From Pseudoxanthomonas suwonensis (GTDB lineage: Bacteria; Pseudomonadota; Gammaproteobacteria; Xanthomonadales; Xanthomonadaceae), in NCBI GenBank assembly GCA_003240695.1, contig QFNC01000003.1:1-64000 (forward strand): a stretch of 64,000 nt of DNA. The letters run 5' to 3'. Below, piece by piece: positions 28,831 to 36,372 of the stretch; the stretch's first letter is position 1; each line of letters opens with the position of its first letter. Below the pieces are notes generated by a model. That model was not told the DNA's origin, did no database searches, and saw nothing but the letters and a program-made list of their open reading frames with translations. The position numbers were made by a program, and so were the translations under genes.

Positions 28831-28901
28831 TCCGACCGGGTGCTTTGCCACGCACGGCCGGGCAGGCGACAATGTGTGCCCGTCTTCGAGCCTGATCCGC
28901 C

Positions 28902-29336
28902 GTGAGCATCACCGAACTGTTCGCCTTCCTGGGGCGGCACCCGCTGCCGTCGCTGATGCTGGCCGGCGTCACGGCCGCGTTGATCGTGACCGAAGTCCGG
29001 CGCCTGACCAGCGGCTTCCGGCGGGTCGGTCCGGCGCAGGTCACCGCGCTGATGAATCGCGATGACGCGCTGGTGATCGACATCCGCCCCGCGGCCGAGT
29101 TCAAGGCCGGCCACATCCCCAATTCGCGGCACATTCCCGCTGCGCAGCTCGCCCCGGAGCACAAGTTGCTGGCCAACGCCAAGGCACTGCCGGTGATTCT
29201 GGTGTGCAAGACCGGCCAGACCGCCGCCGGCGCCACCAAGGCACTGTTGCAGGCGGGATTCGAGAAGGTGCACGTGCTGGAAGGCGGCATCACCGCCTGG
29301 CAGCAGGCCGACCTGCCGCTGGCGAAAGCCCGCTGA
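28902..29336 (+). CDS. Membrane-anchored rhodanese-like sulfurtransferase
   Basis: A 144-residue protein with GTG start. One N-terminal membrane helix (about 15-32, LPSLMLAGVTAALIV) and a single rhodanese domain: ALVIDIRPAAEFKAGHIPNSRHIP, then the active-site loop CKTGQTA with the catalytic Cys, then VHVLEGGITAWQQADLPL. This anchored rhodanese is commonly encoded just upstream of secB in gammaproteobacteria, as here. The sulfur donor and acceptor are unknown. Confidence 0.92.
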   Translation: MSITELFAFLGRHPLPSLMLAGVTAALIVTEVRRLTSGFRRVGPAQVTALMNRDDALVIDIRPAAEFKAGHIPNSRHIPAAQLAPEHKLLANAKALPVILVCKTGQTAAGATKALLQAGFEKVHVLEGGITAWQQADLPLAKAR

Positions 29337-29404
29337 AGACCGCATCGCGATGCGCGGGCATGCGATAATCGCCGTCTTTTCCCTCATTCCGCAGGAGCAG
29401 TTCC

Positions 29405-29926
29405 ATGTCCGATGACACCCTCAACGGCGCAGCCGAACCGCAGCAGGCAGCCGGCCCGCAGTTCACCGTCGAGAAGATCTATGTGAAGGACGTGTCCTTC
29501 GAAGCGCCTTCGGCGCCGCAGATCTTCAACGAGGAAGGCGCGCCGCAGCTGCAGATGAACCTGAACCAGCGCGTGCAGCGGTTGAACGATGCCGCCTTCG
29601 AAGTGGTGCTGGGCGTCACCCTGACCTGCACCGTGGCCGAGAAGACCGCGTATCTGGCCGAAGTGCAGCAGGCCGGCGTGTTCGGCTTGGCCGGTTTCGA
29701 CGAGGCCACCCTGGACGGCCTGCTGGGCACGCACTGCCCGAACGTGCTGTACCCCTATGCCCGCCAGACCGTCAGCGACCTGATCCAGGCCGGCGGTTTC
29801 CCGCCGTTCCTGCTGCAGCCGATCAACTTTGACGCCTTGTACGCCGAAGGCCTGCGCCAGCGTGCCACCCAGGGTGGCCTTGCCGGCAGTCTGGCCGCGG
29901 ACACCGATACCGCCGGCAACGCCTGA
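29405..29926 (+). CDS. secB: Preprotein translocase chaperone SecB
   Basis: A 173-residue protein matching SecB throughout: FTVEKIYVKDVSFEAPSAPQIF near the N-terminus, VVLGVTLTCTVAEKTAYLAEVQQAGVF in the middle, LGTHCPNVLYPYARQTVSDLIQAGGFPPFLLQPINFDALYA near the end. It binds unfolded preproteins and hands them to SecA. SD GCAGGAG lies seven bases upstream. It is followed after eight bases by gpsA, the usual neighbour. Confidence 0.97.
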   Translation: MSDDTLNGAAEPQQAAGPQFTVEKIYVKDVSFEAPSAPQIFNEEGAPQLQMNLNQRVQRLNDAAFEVVLGVTLTCTVAEKTAYLAEVQQAGVFGLAGFDEATLDGLLGTHCPNVLYPYARQTVSDLIQAGGFPPFLLQPINFDALYAEGLRQRATQGGLAGSLAADTDTAGNA

Positions 29927-29934
29927 TCGCGACC

Positions 29935-30987
29935 GTGCCGTCCGCGCGGATGCCAGAAGAGGCGACATCGCGACCGGTTGCGGTGCTCGGGGCCGGCTCC
30001 TGGGGGACGGCACTGGCGGCGCTGATCGCGCGGCACGACCAGCCTGTCGTGCTGTGGGGACGCGATGCGGCGGTGGTGGACGCCATCGACCGCCAACACG
30101 TCAATCCCCGCTATCTGCCGGACATCGCCCTGCCGGCCAACTTGCGGGCCAGTACCGACCTGCCGTCTGTGCTGGCGCAGGCGCGCTTGATCCTGGTGGT
30201 GGTGCCCTCGCACGCGTTTGCCGAAACCGTGCAAGCGTTGGCGCCGCTGCGCCCGGTCGATGCGGGCGTGGCCTGGGCCACCAAGGGCTTCGAGCCGGGC
30301 AGTGGCCGCTTCCTGCATGAAGTGGCCGAAGGCTTGCTGGGGCCGGACGTGCCGCTGGCGGTGGTGACCGGGCCGTCATTCGCAAAGGAAGTGGCGCAGG
30401 GATTGCCGACCGCCCTGACCGTGCACGGCGAGGATGCCGACTTCGCCCAGCAGGTGGCCGAGGTGCTGCACGGCCCGGATTTCCGCGCCTACACCGGCGA
30501 TGACATGCTGGGCGCCGAGCTGGGCGGGGCGATGAAGAACGTGCTGGCGGTGGCCACCGGCGTGGCCGACGGCATGGGTCTGGGCCTGAATGCCCGCGCC
30601 GGACTGATCACCCGCGGCCTGAACGAGATGCTGCGGCTGAACGTGGCCATCGGCGGCCGGCCGGAAACCCTGATGGGCCTGGCCGGACTGGGCGATCTGG
30701 TGCTGACCTGCACTGGCGATCTGTCGCGCAACCGGCGCTTGGGACTGGCACTGGGCAAGGGCCAGTCCATCGACGATGCGGTGCGTGCGATCGGTCAGGT
30801 GGTGGAGTCGATCCAGACCGCGGACGAAGTGATGCGGCAGGCCGACCGGCACGGCGTGGAACTGCCCATCGCCAGCAACGTGCGCGACGTGTTGCACGGA
30901 ACGATCACGCCGGCCGAAGGACTGGCACGCCTGCTGGCGCGGGAGCAGAAAGCCGAATACCCGCAAACGCTGTTTCCGTCGGCCTGA
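29935..30987 (+). CDS. gpsA: NAD(P)+ -dependent glycerol-3-phosphate dehydrogenase GpsA
   Basis: A 350-residue enzyme that reduces dihydroxyacetone phosphate to glycerol-3-phosphate for phospholipid synthesis. Rossmann motif VLGAGSWGTALAAL, then VVPSHAF, VTGPSFAKEVAQGLPTA, the catalytic Lys in GAMKNVLAVATGVADGMGLG, NARAGLITRGLNEM and GLAGLGDLVLTC. It starts with GTG at 29935; an ATG at 29950 is an alternative. Co-directional with secB, so probably one unit. Confidence 0.96.
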   Translation: MPSARMPEEATSRPVAVLGAGSWGTALAALIARHDQPVVLWGRDAAVVDAIDRQHVNPRYLPDIALPANLRASTDLPSVLAQARLILVVVPSHAFAETVQALAPLRPVDAGVAWATKGFEPGSGRFLHEVAEGLLGPDVPLAVVTGPSFAKEVAQGLPTALTVHGEDADFAQQVAEVLHGPDFRAYTGDDMLGAELGGAMKNVLAVATGVADGMGLGLNARAGLITRGLNEMLRLNVAIGGRPETLMGLAGLGDLVLTCTGDLSRNRRLGLALGKGQSIDDAVRAIGQVVESIQTADEVMRQADRHGVELPIASNVRDVLHGTITPAEGLARLLAREQKAEYPQTLFPSA

Positions 30988-30992
30988 CGGAA

Positions 30993-31022
30993 GCATCCCG
31001 GGCCGTGCGTGACCCGGGATGC
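30993..31022. terminator. Strong hairpin between convergent gpsA and the barrel gene
   Basis: A perfect 10-bp inverted repeat GCATCCCGGG/CCCGGGATGC with a 10-base loop begins six bases after the gpsA stop and ends 20 bases before the stop of the convergent gene. There is no T-run on either strand, so it may be a bidirectional 3'-end hairpin or factor-dependent terminator. Confidence 0.5.
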
Positions 31023-31041
31023 ACGTGCATGACCGAGTCGC

Positions 31042-31608
31042 TTACCAGCTGAAACGCGGGCCGATGAACCACTGGGTGTCGCCGTCTGCGACCTTCACGT
31101 CGCCGCTGACGCCCCAGCTGTCGGTGAACTTGACCTGGGCACCGAGACGGCCGTAGAAGTCACCATCGAAATCCTTGCTGTCCTCGTAACCGGCCAGTGC
31201 ATAGCCTTCGACGTAGTCGCCGAAGGCGCTGCGCACGCCCACTTCGGCGCTGTAGCCGTTCACGGCATCGGCACCGGCGACATCGACGTCGAAACGCTCG
31301 TAGGCCAGGCGCGCCAGCAGATCGGTATTCTCGCCGATGGCGTGGTTGTAGCCGCCGCCGAGGCGGAAGTGGTCAGTGTCGAGATCGACTTCATCGATCG
31401 ACTGGCGAGTGTAGTCGGCAAACACGTGCCAGTTGGGATGCACGGCGATCGAGCCGCGCAGTCCGAAGCCGTCCGCATCGATCAGGTCGGCATCGGTGGC
31501 GACATAGCCGCCTTCGACATAGTTGTAATTCAGGGCGGAGTTGTCCTGCGCGGCGGCGGCAAAGGGCAGCAGGGCCAGCAGGGGGAGCGCAAGCAGGGAA
31601 CGCGTCAT
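31042..31608 (-). CDS. Outer-membrane beta-barrel protein
   Basis: A 188-residue protein with a signal peptide (MTRSLLALPLLALLPFAAAAQ). Alternating strands with aromatic girdles (YNYVEGGYVAT, NWHVFADYTRQSID, HFRLGGGYNHAIG, EGYALAGYEDSKDFDGDFYGRLGAQV) and a C-terminal strand ending in Trp (QWFIGPRFSW) fit an eight-stranded OmpA/OmpW-like barrel inserted by BAM. No ligand can be inferred. The start at 31608 is fixed by the signal peptide; the long upstream frame is not coding. Confidence 0.88.
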   Translation of the reverse strand: MTRSLLALPLLALLPFAAAAQDNSALNYNYVEGGYVATDADLIDADGFGLRGSIAVHPNWHVFADYTRQSIDEVDLDTDHFRLGGGYNHAIGENTDLLARLAYERFDVDVAGADAVNGYSAEVGVRSAFGDYVEGYALAGYEDSKDFDGDFYGRLGAQVKFTDSWGVSGDVKVADGDTQWFIGPRFSW

Positions 31609-31792
31609 GGAAGGAATCCCGGTTGTGTTGTTGTTGGAAGCGTCGATGGCTGCGGCAGCGACACATGCGATGAAAGCGCTCACGGCTGGCCGCAACCGTC
31701 GACGGCGGCATTCTGCAGAACCGCCTGCAACCGGCACTGAATCCTGAATGCGCGATTGCGAACTTTCCGGGATCGCGCGAGTCAGGTCGCGC

Positions 31793-33202
31793 TCACGGGG
31801 TTGGTGTGCGCCACGGCTGCATCGTGATGGCCGCATTGTCCATTGTCGGGGCGTTCGGCACCGTCAGCCAGCCATGCAACTGGAGTGCGGGCAGGGCGAT
31901 GACGCGCTGTTGCCAGGCATCCGTGCCCTGCGCGGTGACCGGCAAGGGCGGCAACCGATGCAACAGCTCGCAGCCGATGGCATGCCAGGCCCGCTCCGGC
32001 CCGATCCAGTGCGACTGCCCGGGTGCCTGCGGTGGCCACGGATAGGCCACCTGCACCGCATGGCCGCGCTGCGTCCACGCCGAAGCCGCCATTGCCTGCA
32101 GTTGCATCGCCGGTACCAACCATTGCAGAGAGTCGGGATTGGCTGCATCGTCGGGCATGGGCAACGGTGCCAGAGCCAGTGCATGCGTCGTGCCGGACGC
32201 GATGGGCTTGTCCACATCCTGCTCGGACACCGACCAGCGATTGGCCACTGCGTGTGCGCGCACGCTGGCGAGCAGCGCGGCAGACGTGTTTGCGTCGCGC
32301 AGCATCACCAAGCGACGTTCGGAAGCTGTCGGCATGCTGGATGCGTGATCCAGCAGCGCCGCCGCCTGTTGCCGCACCGACGGCAGGGCGAATCGCACGT
32401 TGCCGGAAACTGACGGCGCATCGGCATCCAGACCCGTCAGGGTGATGGGCAGCAGGATCGGCGTGTCGGTCAGGCCATCGGCACGCCACTGCGATTCCGC
32501 ACCGACCAGAAACGGTGCGAACAACGCGGCCAAGCGCCCGTCGCGGGCCATGGTCTGCAATGCCGGCAGCGCTTCGGGCAGGGCGCGATACCGCATCACG
32601 GTCAGGGCGGGCAGACGGGCACCGTCGGGTGCCGGACAGCTGTGCCAGGCATCCAGCAGGTGCTGTGCCGGTCCCACCGCCCGTTCCGGCAGCAGTACCA
32701 CCAGCGCCGGTGGCTGCGCGCCGACTGCGGTCGCATCATCCAGAGTGGACAGATGGCGCTGCAACGCGGCGATCTCGTCGTCGGCCAAATCATAGCGCGG
32801 CATCACGCTGTCCAGCGGCAGCCCATCGGAGGCCACGCCGGTGCGCAGCACCCGGGCGAACCCGGTGGCATCGTAGGGCGGTCGCACACCGCCATCAATG
32901 CGTGGGCGGCCCTGTGGTGCGGTGAGCACCTGCCAACGCACGTCGGGTGGGCGAATCCAGCCTTCGCGGCCGCCGCGCGCATCGGCGCCATGACAGTTGG
33001 CGCAGGCCACGGCGGCACCCTGCAGGCGCACGCTGCCGTCTTCGCCCATGCCCGCGGACACCACACGCCCATCACGGCCTAGGCCGTGTTTGTAGATGGC
33101 CTCGCCGGACGGTGGGCTGTCGGTGGCCAGCGCAACAGCAGCCAGCACGGTCAGTCCGGACACGGCCACGACACCCCACCATGGCATCGGGAACCCCATC
33201 AT
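31793..33202 (-). CDS. Cytochrome c with a large periplasmic-binding-like C-terminal domain
   Basis: A 469-residue protein. An N-terminal signal/anchor (WWGVVAVSGLTVLAAVALA), a monoheme cytochrome c domain with C67-A-N-C-H71 and a likely axial Met in DSVMPRYDL, then about 300 residues whose pattern (ALVVLLPERAVG..., RLAALFAPFLVGAESQW, DTPILLPITLTG) recalls type I periplasmic-binding folds. Last gene of the multicopper oxidase operon; its start overlaps the stop of the preceding SCO gene (TGATG). It could accept electrons from the oxidase. The second domain is a tentative reading. Confidence 0.82.
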   Translation of the reverse strand: MMGFPMPWWGVVAVSGLTVLAAVALATDSPPSGEAIYKHGLGRDGRVVSAGMGEDGSVRLQGAAVACANCHGADARGGREGWIRPPDVRWQVLTAPQGRPRIDGGVRPPYDATGFARVLRTGVASDGLPLDSVMPRYDLADDEIAALQRHLSTLDDATAVGAQPPALVVLLPERAVGPAQHLLDAWHSCPAPDGARLPALTVMRYRALPEALPALQTMARDGRLAALFAPFLVGAESQWRADGLTDTPILLPITLTGLDADAPSVSGNVRFALPSVRQQAAALLDHASSMPTASERRLVMLRDANTSAALLASVRAHAVANRWSVSEQDVDKPIASGTTHALALAPLPMPDDAANPDSLQWLVPAMQLQAMAASAWTQRGHAVQVAYPWPPQAPGQSHWIGPERAWHAIGCELLHRLPPLPVTAQGTDAWQQRVIALPALQLHGWLTVPNAPTMDNAAITMQPWRTPTP

Positions 33203-33801
33203 TCGGCCAGACGGTCCAGGTCGGCGGCGATGCGTTCTGGTGGTGCATCGGGTCGCAGTTTGCTCCAGTGCGCCTTGGCGGCATTGCCCGCGAGCAACAG
33301 CATGCTGTGGCTTTCGGCGTCGTCGGTCCATTGGCCCAGCCGGGCCAGCACCTGCTGCATGGTGGCCGGATCGGACACCAGAAACCGCCAGCCGGGGTCA
33401 TCGGCACCCTGTGCCTGCGCGAAGGCCTTCAACCGCTCCGGCGTGTCGCGGGCGGGGTCCACCGACAGCGACAGGAACCACACCTCGCGACCGAAACGAT
33501 CGCCCAGTGCGGCTCGCACGCCTTTCAGCCGCTGGGTCATCAGCGGGCAGGCGCTCTGGCAATGGGTGAACACCACGTTGATCAGCACGGTGCGTCCGTC
33601 CAGCAGATCGGAATAGAACCGGTGCGCGTGGCCGTCCTGATCGGTCAGCACGTCGTCGCCGAAATAGGCGCGGGCGCGTTCGGCACGCGCGGCGGGATCG
33701 GTTTGCGCGGTATCGGAAGGCTGCGCCATGGCCGGCAGCATCGATGCGGCCAGGCATGCGGCAGCGATGACGATGATCCGTCGACGATCAGTGCGGGACA
33801 T
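33199..33801 (-). CDS. SCO1/SenC family copper chaperone (second copy)
   Basis: A 200-residue periplasmic thioredoxin-fold protein. Signal-like N-terminus (IIVIAAACLAASMLPAMA), Cu-binding C-x3-C in FTHCQSACPLMT, and a later His in DAESHSMLLLAG, the third SCO ligand. SLSVDPARDTPERLKAFA is the family signature. It probably delivers or reduces copper for the multicopper oxidase or a terminal oxidase. The start at 33801 lies 14 bases inside the preceding SCO gene; a longer frame starting at 33852 is less likely. The two SCO copies share only family-level similarity, so this is an old duplication. Confidence 0.92.
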   Translation of the reverse strand: MSRTDRRRIIVIAAACLAASMLPAMAQPSDTAQTDPAARAERARAYFGDDVLTDQDGHAHRFYSDLLDGRTVLINVVFTHCQSACPLMTQRLKGVRAALGDRFGREVWFLSLSVDPARDTPERLKAFAQAQGADDPGWRFLVSDPATMQQVLARLGQWTDDAESHSMLLLAGNAAKAHWSKLRPDAPPERIAADLDRLAE

Positions 33802-34444
33802 GGGGAGGGGTTCCGGAAGATGAAGCGGTATCACGCAGGCTGCGCACGGCATCGACGATGCGAGCTGGCGCCGGCATCCCTACCCAACGCTGCCACTGGC
33901 CGCTGGCGGGACGGCCGACCAGTACCACCGGCGCGTGGTCCTCCGGATTGCCGGGCTGCAGGCCGAAGGCGCGCAGGGTGTTGTCGATCTGCGCTGCATC
34001 GCCGGTCAGCCACCACCAGTCCGCACCGGCACCGACCTTGCCGGCGTACGCATCCATGCGCGGCGGCGTGTCGCGCGCGGGATCCACGCTGATCGAGATC
34101 AGCAGCCAGTCGCGCTCGCCATCGGCCTGCAACTGGTTCTGCACCGATGCTAGCAACGCGGTGAGTGCCGGGCAGATGGTGGTGCAGCTGGTGTACACGA
34201 AATCGATCACCACGATCCTGTGGCCGAGGGTGGCGGCATCCAGGGTGATGCTGCGGCCGTCGCGCATCTGCAGCACGCTGCCGGGCAGCGTGACCACGGC
34301 GGCATCCCCGGATGCGGATGGGCGCTGCAGGGCGGCGCGGTGAGCGGCGTGCGGATCATCCGCTGCGTTCACGGTGGCTGTAACCGCTGCAAAACAGCAC
34401 AGTGCGGCAGCGAGGAACTCGCGGAATGCAAGATGTGGATTCAT
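33788..34444 (-). CDS. SCO1/SenC family copper chaperone (first copy)
   Basis: A 218-residue protein with signal peptide (LAAALCCFAAVTATVNA). Cu site C-x3-C in TSCTTICPALTA, signature ISVDPARDTPPRMDAYA, and ligand His in NPEDHAPVVLVGRP. It begins 35 bases after the beta-propeller gene and overlaps the second SCO gene. SCO genes accompany mnxG in the Pseudomonas putida Mn oxidase cluster (mnxC), which makes copper loading of the giant oxidase a reasonable guess. Confidence 0.93.
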   Translation of the reverse strand: MNPHLAFREFLAAALCCFAAVTATVNAADDPHAAHRAALQRPSASGDAAVVTLPGSVLQMRDGRSITLDAATLGHRIVVIDFVYTSCTTICPALTALLASVQNQLQADGERDWLLISISVDPARDTPPRMDAYAGKVGAGADWWWLTGDAAQIDNTLRAFGLQPGNPEDHAPVVLVGRPASGQWQRWVGMPAPARIVDAVRSLRDTASSSGTPPHVPH

Positions 34445-34479
34445 GTCGGCAGCTCCCAAAGCGGCATCATCATGATGAA

Positions 34480-36372
34480 TCACCGCACCTGCAGCGTGAG
34501 CGGCACAGCGGCCGTGGAGGGGGCGGTCTGTCCCGGAACCACGAGGTGCACGAAGTAGCTGCCCGGTTCGCCGGCCACGCCATCGATGCGGTAGTGGCCG
34601 GTCGGGCCATCGGCCAGCACCGGCCATTCCTGCGCCAGCCCGCCCGACCCGGGCACGACGCGCACGCGCAGCGCGGCCGCAGGCGGAGGGGCGACACCAG
34701 AACGCTGGACCAGTTCGAAGCGGTACTGCACGGGGCCACCGGTGGGGACCGGACCATCGGGTTCCTGCAGCCAGCGCGGTGTCCATGTTGACGCGGCAAC
34801 GTCTTCCGCGCCAGCACCGATGTCCAGATCGATGCAGTGGCGGATGCGCGGACTGTCGATGGCCAGCGCCAGCACCATGCGGCCCTGTGCCGGCAGGCGG
34901 AAGGTGGTGCTGTACTGGCCGCGCGCGACTTCGCGCAGGCCGCGCTGGCTGATGCGCACCGCCAATGGCGTGTGGCCATAGGTGCGCAGGCCGGAATCGG
35001 GGGCGTTCATGCCTTCCATGTAGTGGTACACGGTGCGATCGCCCGGCGACACCAGAAAGGCACCGTTGCCCTGCATGTTCGGGCCCATGCTGGAGGCGAT
35101 GGGCAGCCCCGGCCACGTGCCGATGCCCTGCGCGCCCATCGGCAGGCTTTGCAGGGTGGGCGTGGCGCGCTGCAGGCTGGACAGGTCCAACAGCGCCACC
35201 GGTCCGGCATCCAGGGTGCGCACGTAGGCGAAGTGGCGGCTCAGAAACAGGTCGTACGGGCGACCGCCCACCGTCAGTCGATGCTGCACCGCACCGCTGG
35301 CGGCGTCCAGGACCAGCAATCGGTGTTGCGCCGGATTGACCAGCAGCACGTGGCGGCCGTCGGGGGTCAGTCGGGCCGGCCCCAGGCCGGATTCCAGCGC
35401 GATGCGGTCGATCTGCTCGCCCTGCGCGGTCAGGCGGTGCACCACGCCCTGGCGGCCATCGATGACCCACAGGCCGCCGGCCTGCGGCAGCGCCAGCAGT
35501 GCCAGCGGCTCGCCGCCCAGTTCGATGGTGCGCAGCGGCTGCACGGTGTTGCCATCGGCGATGGTGATGCGGCCGGCATCGCGACTGCTGATGGCCACAT
35601 GGCGGGCATCGTCGAGAAAGGCGAGTTCGTGATGCCCTGGCGGCAGTACGAAACCGCCGCGCGACTGCCCGTCGGACGTGCCGAACACATCGATGCGGTC
35701 TTCGCTGCCCGATTCGCCACGCTGCGCCACCCACAGGCTGCCGCCGTCCGGCGACATTGCCAGCCGCGTGGGACTGGCGGACACGGACAGCCGCTGCCGG
35801 ATGGTGAAGCCGTGCAGATCGATCACCACCACCTCGCGCCGCTCCGGCACCGCCACGAACAGCCAGCGGTCATCGGCCGTGGCCACCCAGTCGAAGCCGC
35901 GTCCGCCCAGCTGCACGGCGGTCAGCAAACTGGTACGGCCGGCGAGATTCACGGCCGGATCGAGCACCGACACGCTGCCCTCGGCATCCAGGGTCAGCAC
36001 GTGGTAGCCGGTCAGGTCCAGCAGCGGTCGCTGCAGCAGATTGCCGCCCAACACGTTCGCCACCCGCTGCCCGCAGCTCGGCCGTGCACCGGACAGCACC
36101 GAGGTGGCGTGATCCAGCCATGCCCCGATCGGCAGGTTGGGCAATGGTTGCCCGTCGGCCAGACGCCGTGCATCCACCTGCAGCTGCACGGCATCGCCGG
36201 CCCGTGCACGGGATTGGCCGGCATCGATCGTGTGCAGGCGCAGCTGCAAGCCGATGCCTTCCTGATCCAGCCGCTGGCTCACCAACTCGGCCGCCGGAAC
36301 GGGTGTCGCTGCCGCGCTCAGCAGCAGCGCGGCAACCACAGTGCGTCCATGCCATCGCTGCATGGACGGCAT
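34480..36372 (-). CDS. Periplasmic beta-propeller (YVTN/cytochrome d1-like) protein of the oxidase operon
   Basis: A 630-residue protein. After a signal peptide (VVAALLLSAAATPVPAA) and an ~75-residue leader domain come repeated propeller blades (VLTLDAEGSVSVLDP, RWLFVAVPERREVVVIDLHG, GSLWVAQRG, ARHVAISSRDAGRITIADGN, GLWVIDGRQGVVHRL, RHVLLVNPAQHRLLVLDAASG). A final ~150 residues form a separate beta-rich domain. No heme c motif is seen. The start at 36372 overlaps the oxidase stop (TGATG); ATGs at 36381 and 36363 are alternatives. Its function is unknown; tight coupling suggests a partner or scaffold of the oxidase. Confidence 0.85.
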   Translation of the reverse strand: MPSMQRWHGRTVVAALLLSAAATPVPAAELVSQRLDQEGIGLQLRLHTIDAGQSRARAGDAVQLQVDARRLADGQPLPNLPIGAWLDHATSVLSGARPSCGQRVANVLGGNLLQRPLLDLTGYHVLTLDAEGSVSVLDPAVNLAGRTSLLTAVQLGGRGFDWVATADDRWLFVAVPERREVVVIDLHGFTIRQRLSVSASPTRLAMSPDGGSLWVAQRGESGSEDRIDVFGTSDGQSRGGFVLPPGHHELAFLDDARHVAISSRDAGRITIADGNTVQPLRTIELGGEPLALLALPQAGGLWVIDGRQGVVHRLTAQGEQIDRIALESGLGPARLTPDGRHVLLVNPAQHRLLVLDAASGAVQHRLTVGGRPYDLFLSRHFAYVRTLDAGPVALLDLSSLQRATPTLQSLPMGAQGIGTWPGLPIASSMGPNMQGNGAFLVSPGDRTVYHYMEGMNAPDSGLRTYGHTPLAVRISQRGLREVARGQYSTTFRLPAQGRMVLALAIDSPRIRHCIDLDIGAGAEDVAASTWTPRWLQEPDGPVPTGGPVQYRFELVQRSGVAPPPAAALRVRVVPGSGGLAQEWPVLADGPTGHYRIDGVAGEPGSYFVHLVVPGQTAPSTAAVPLTLQVR

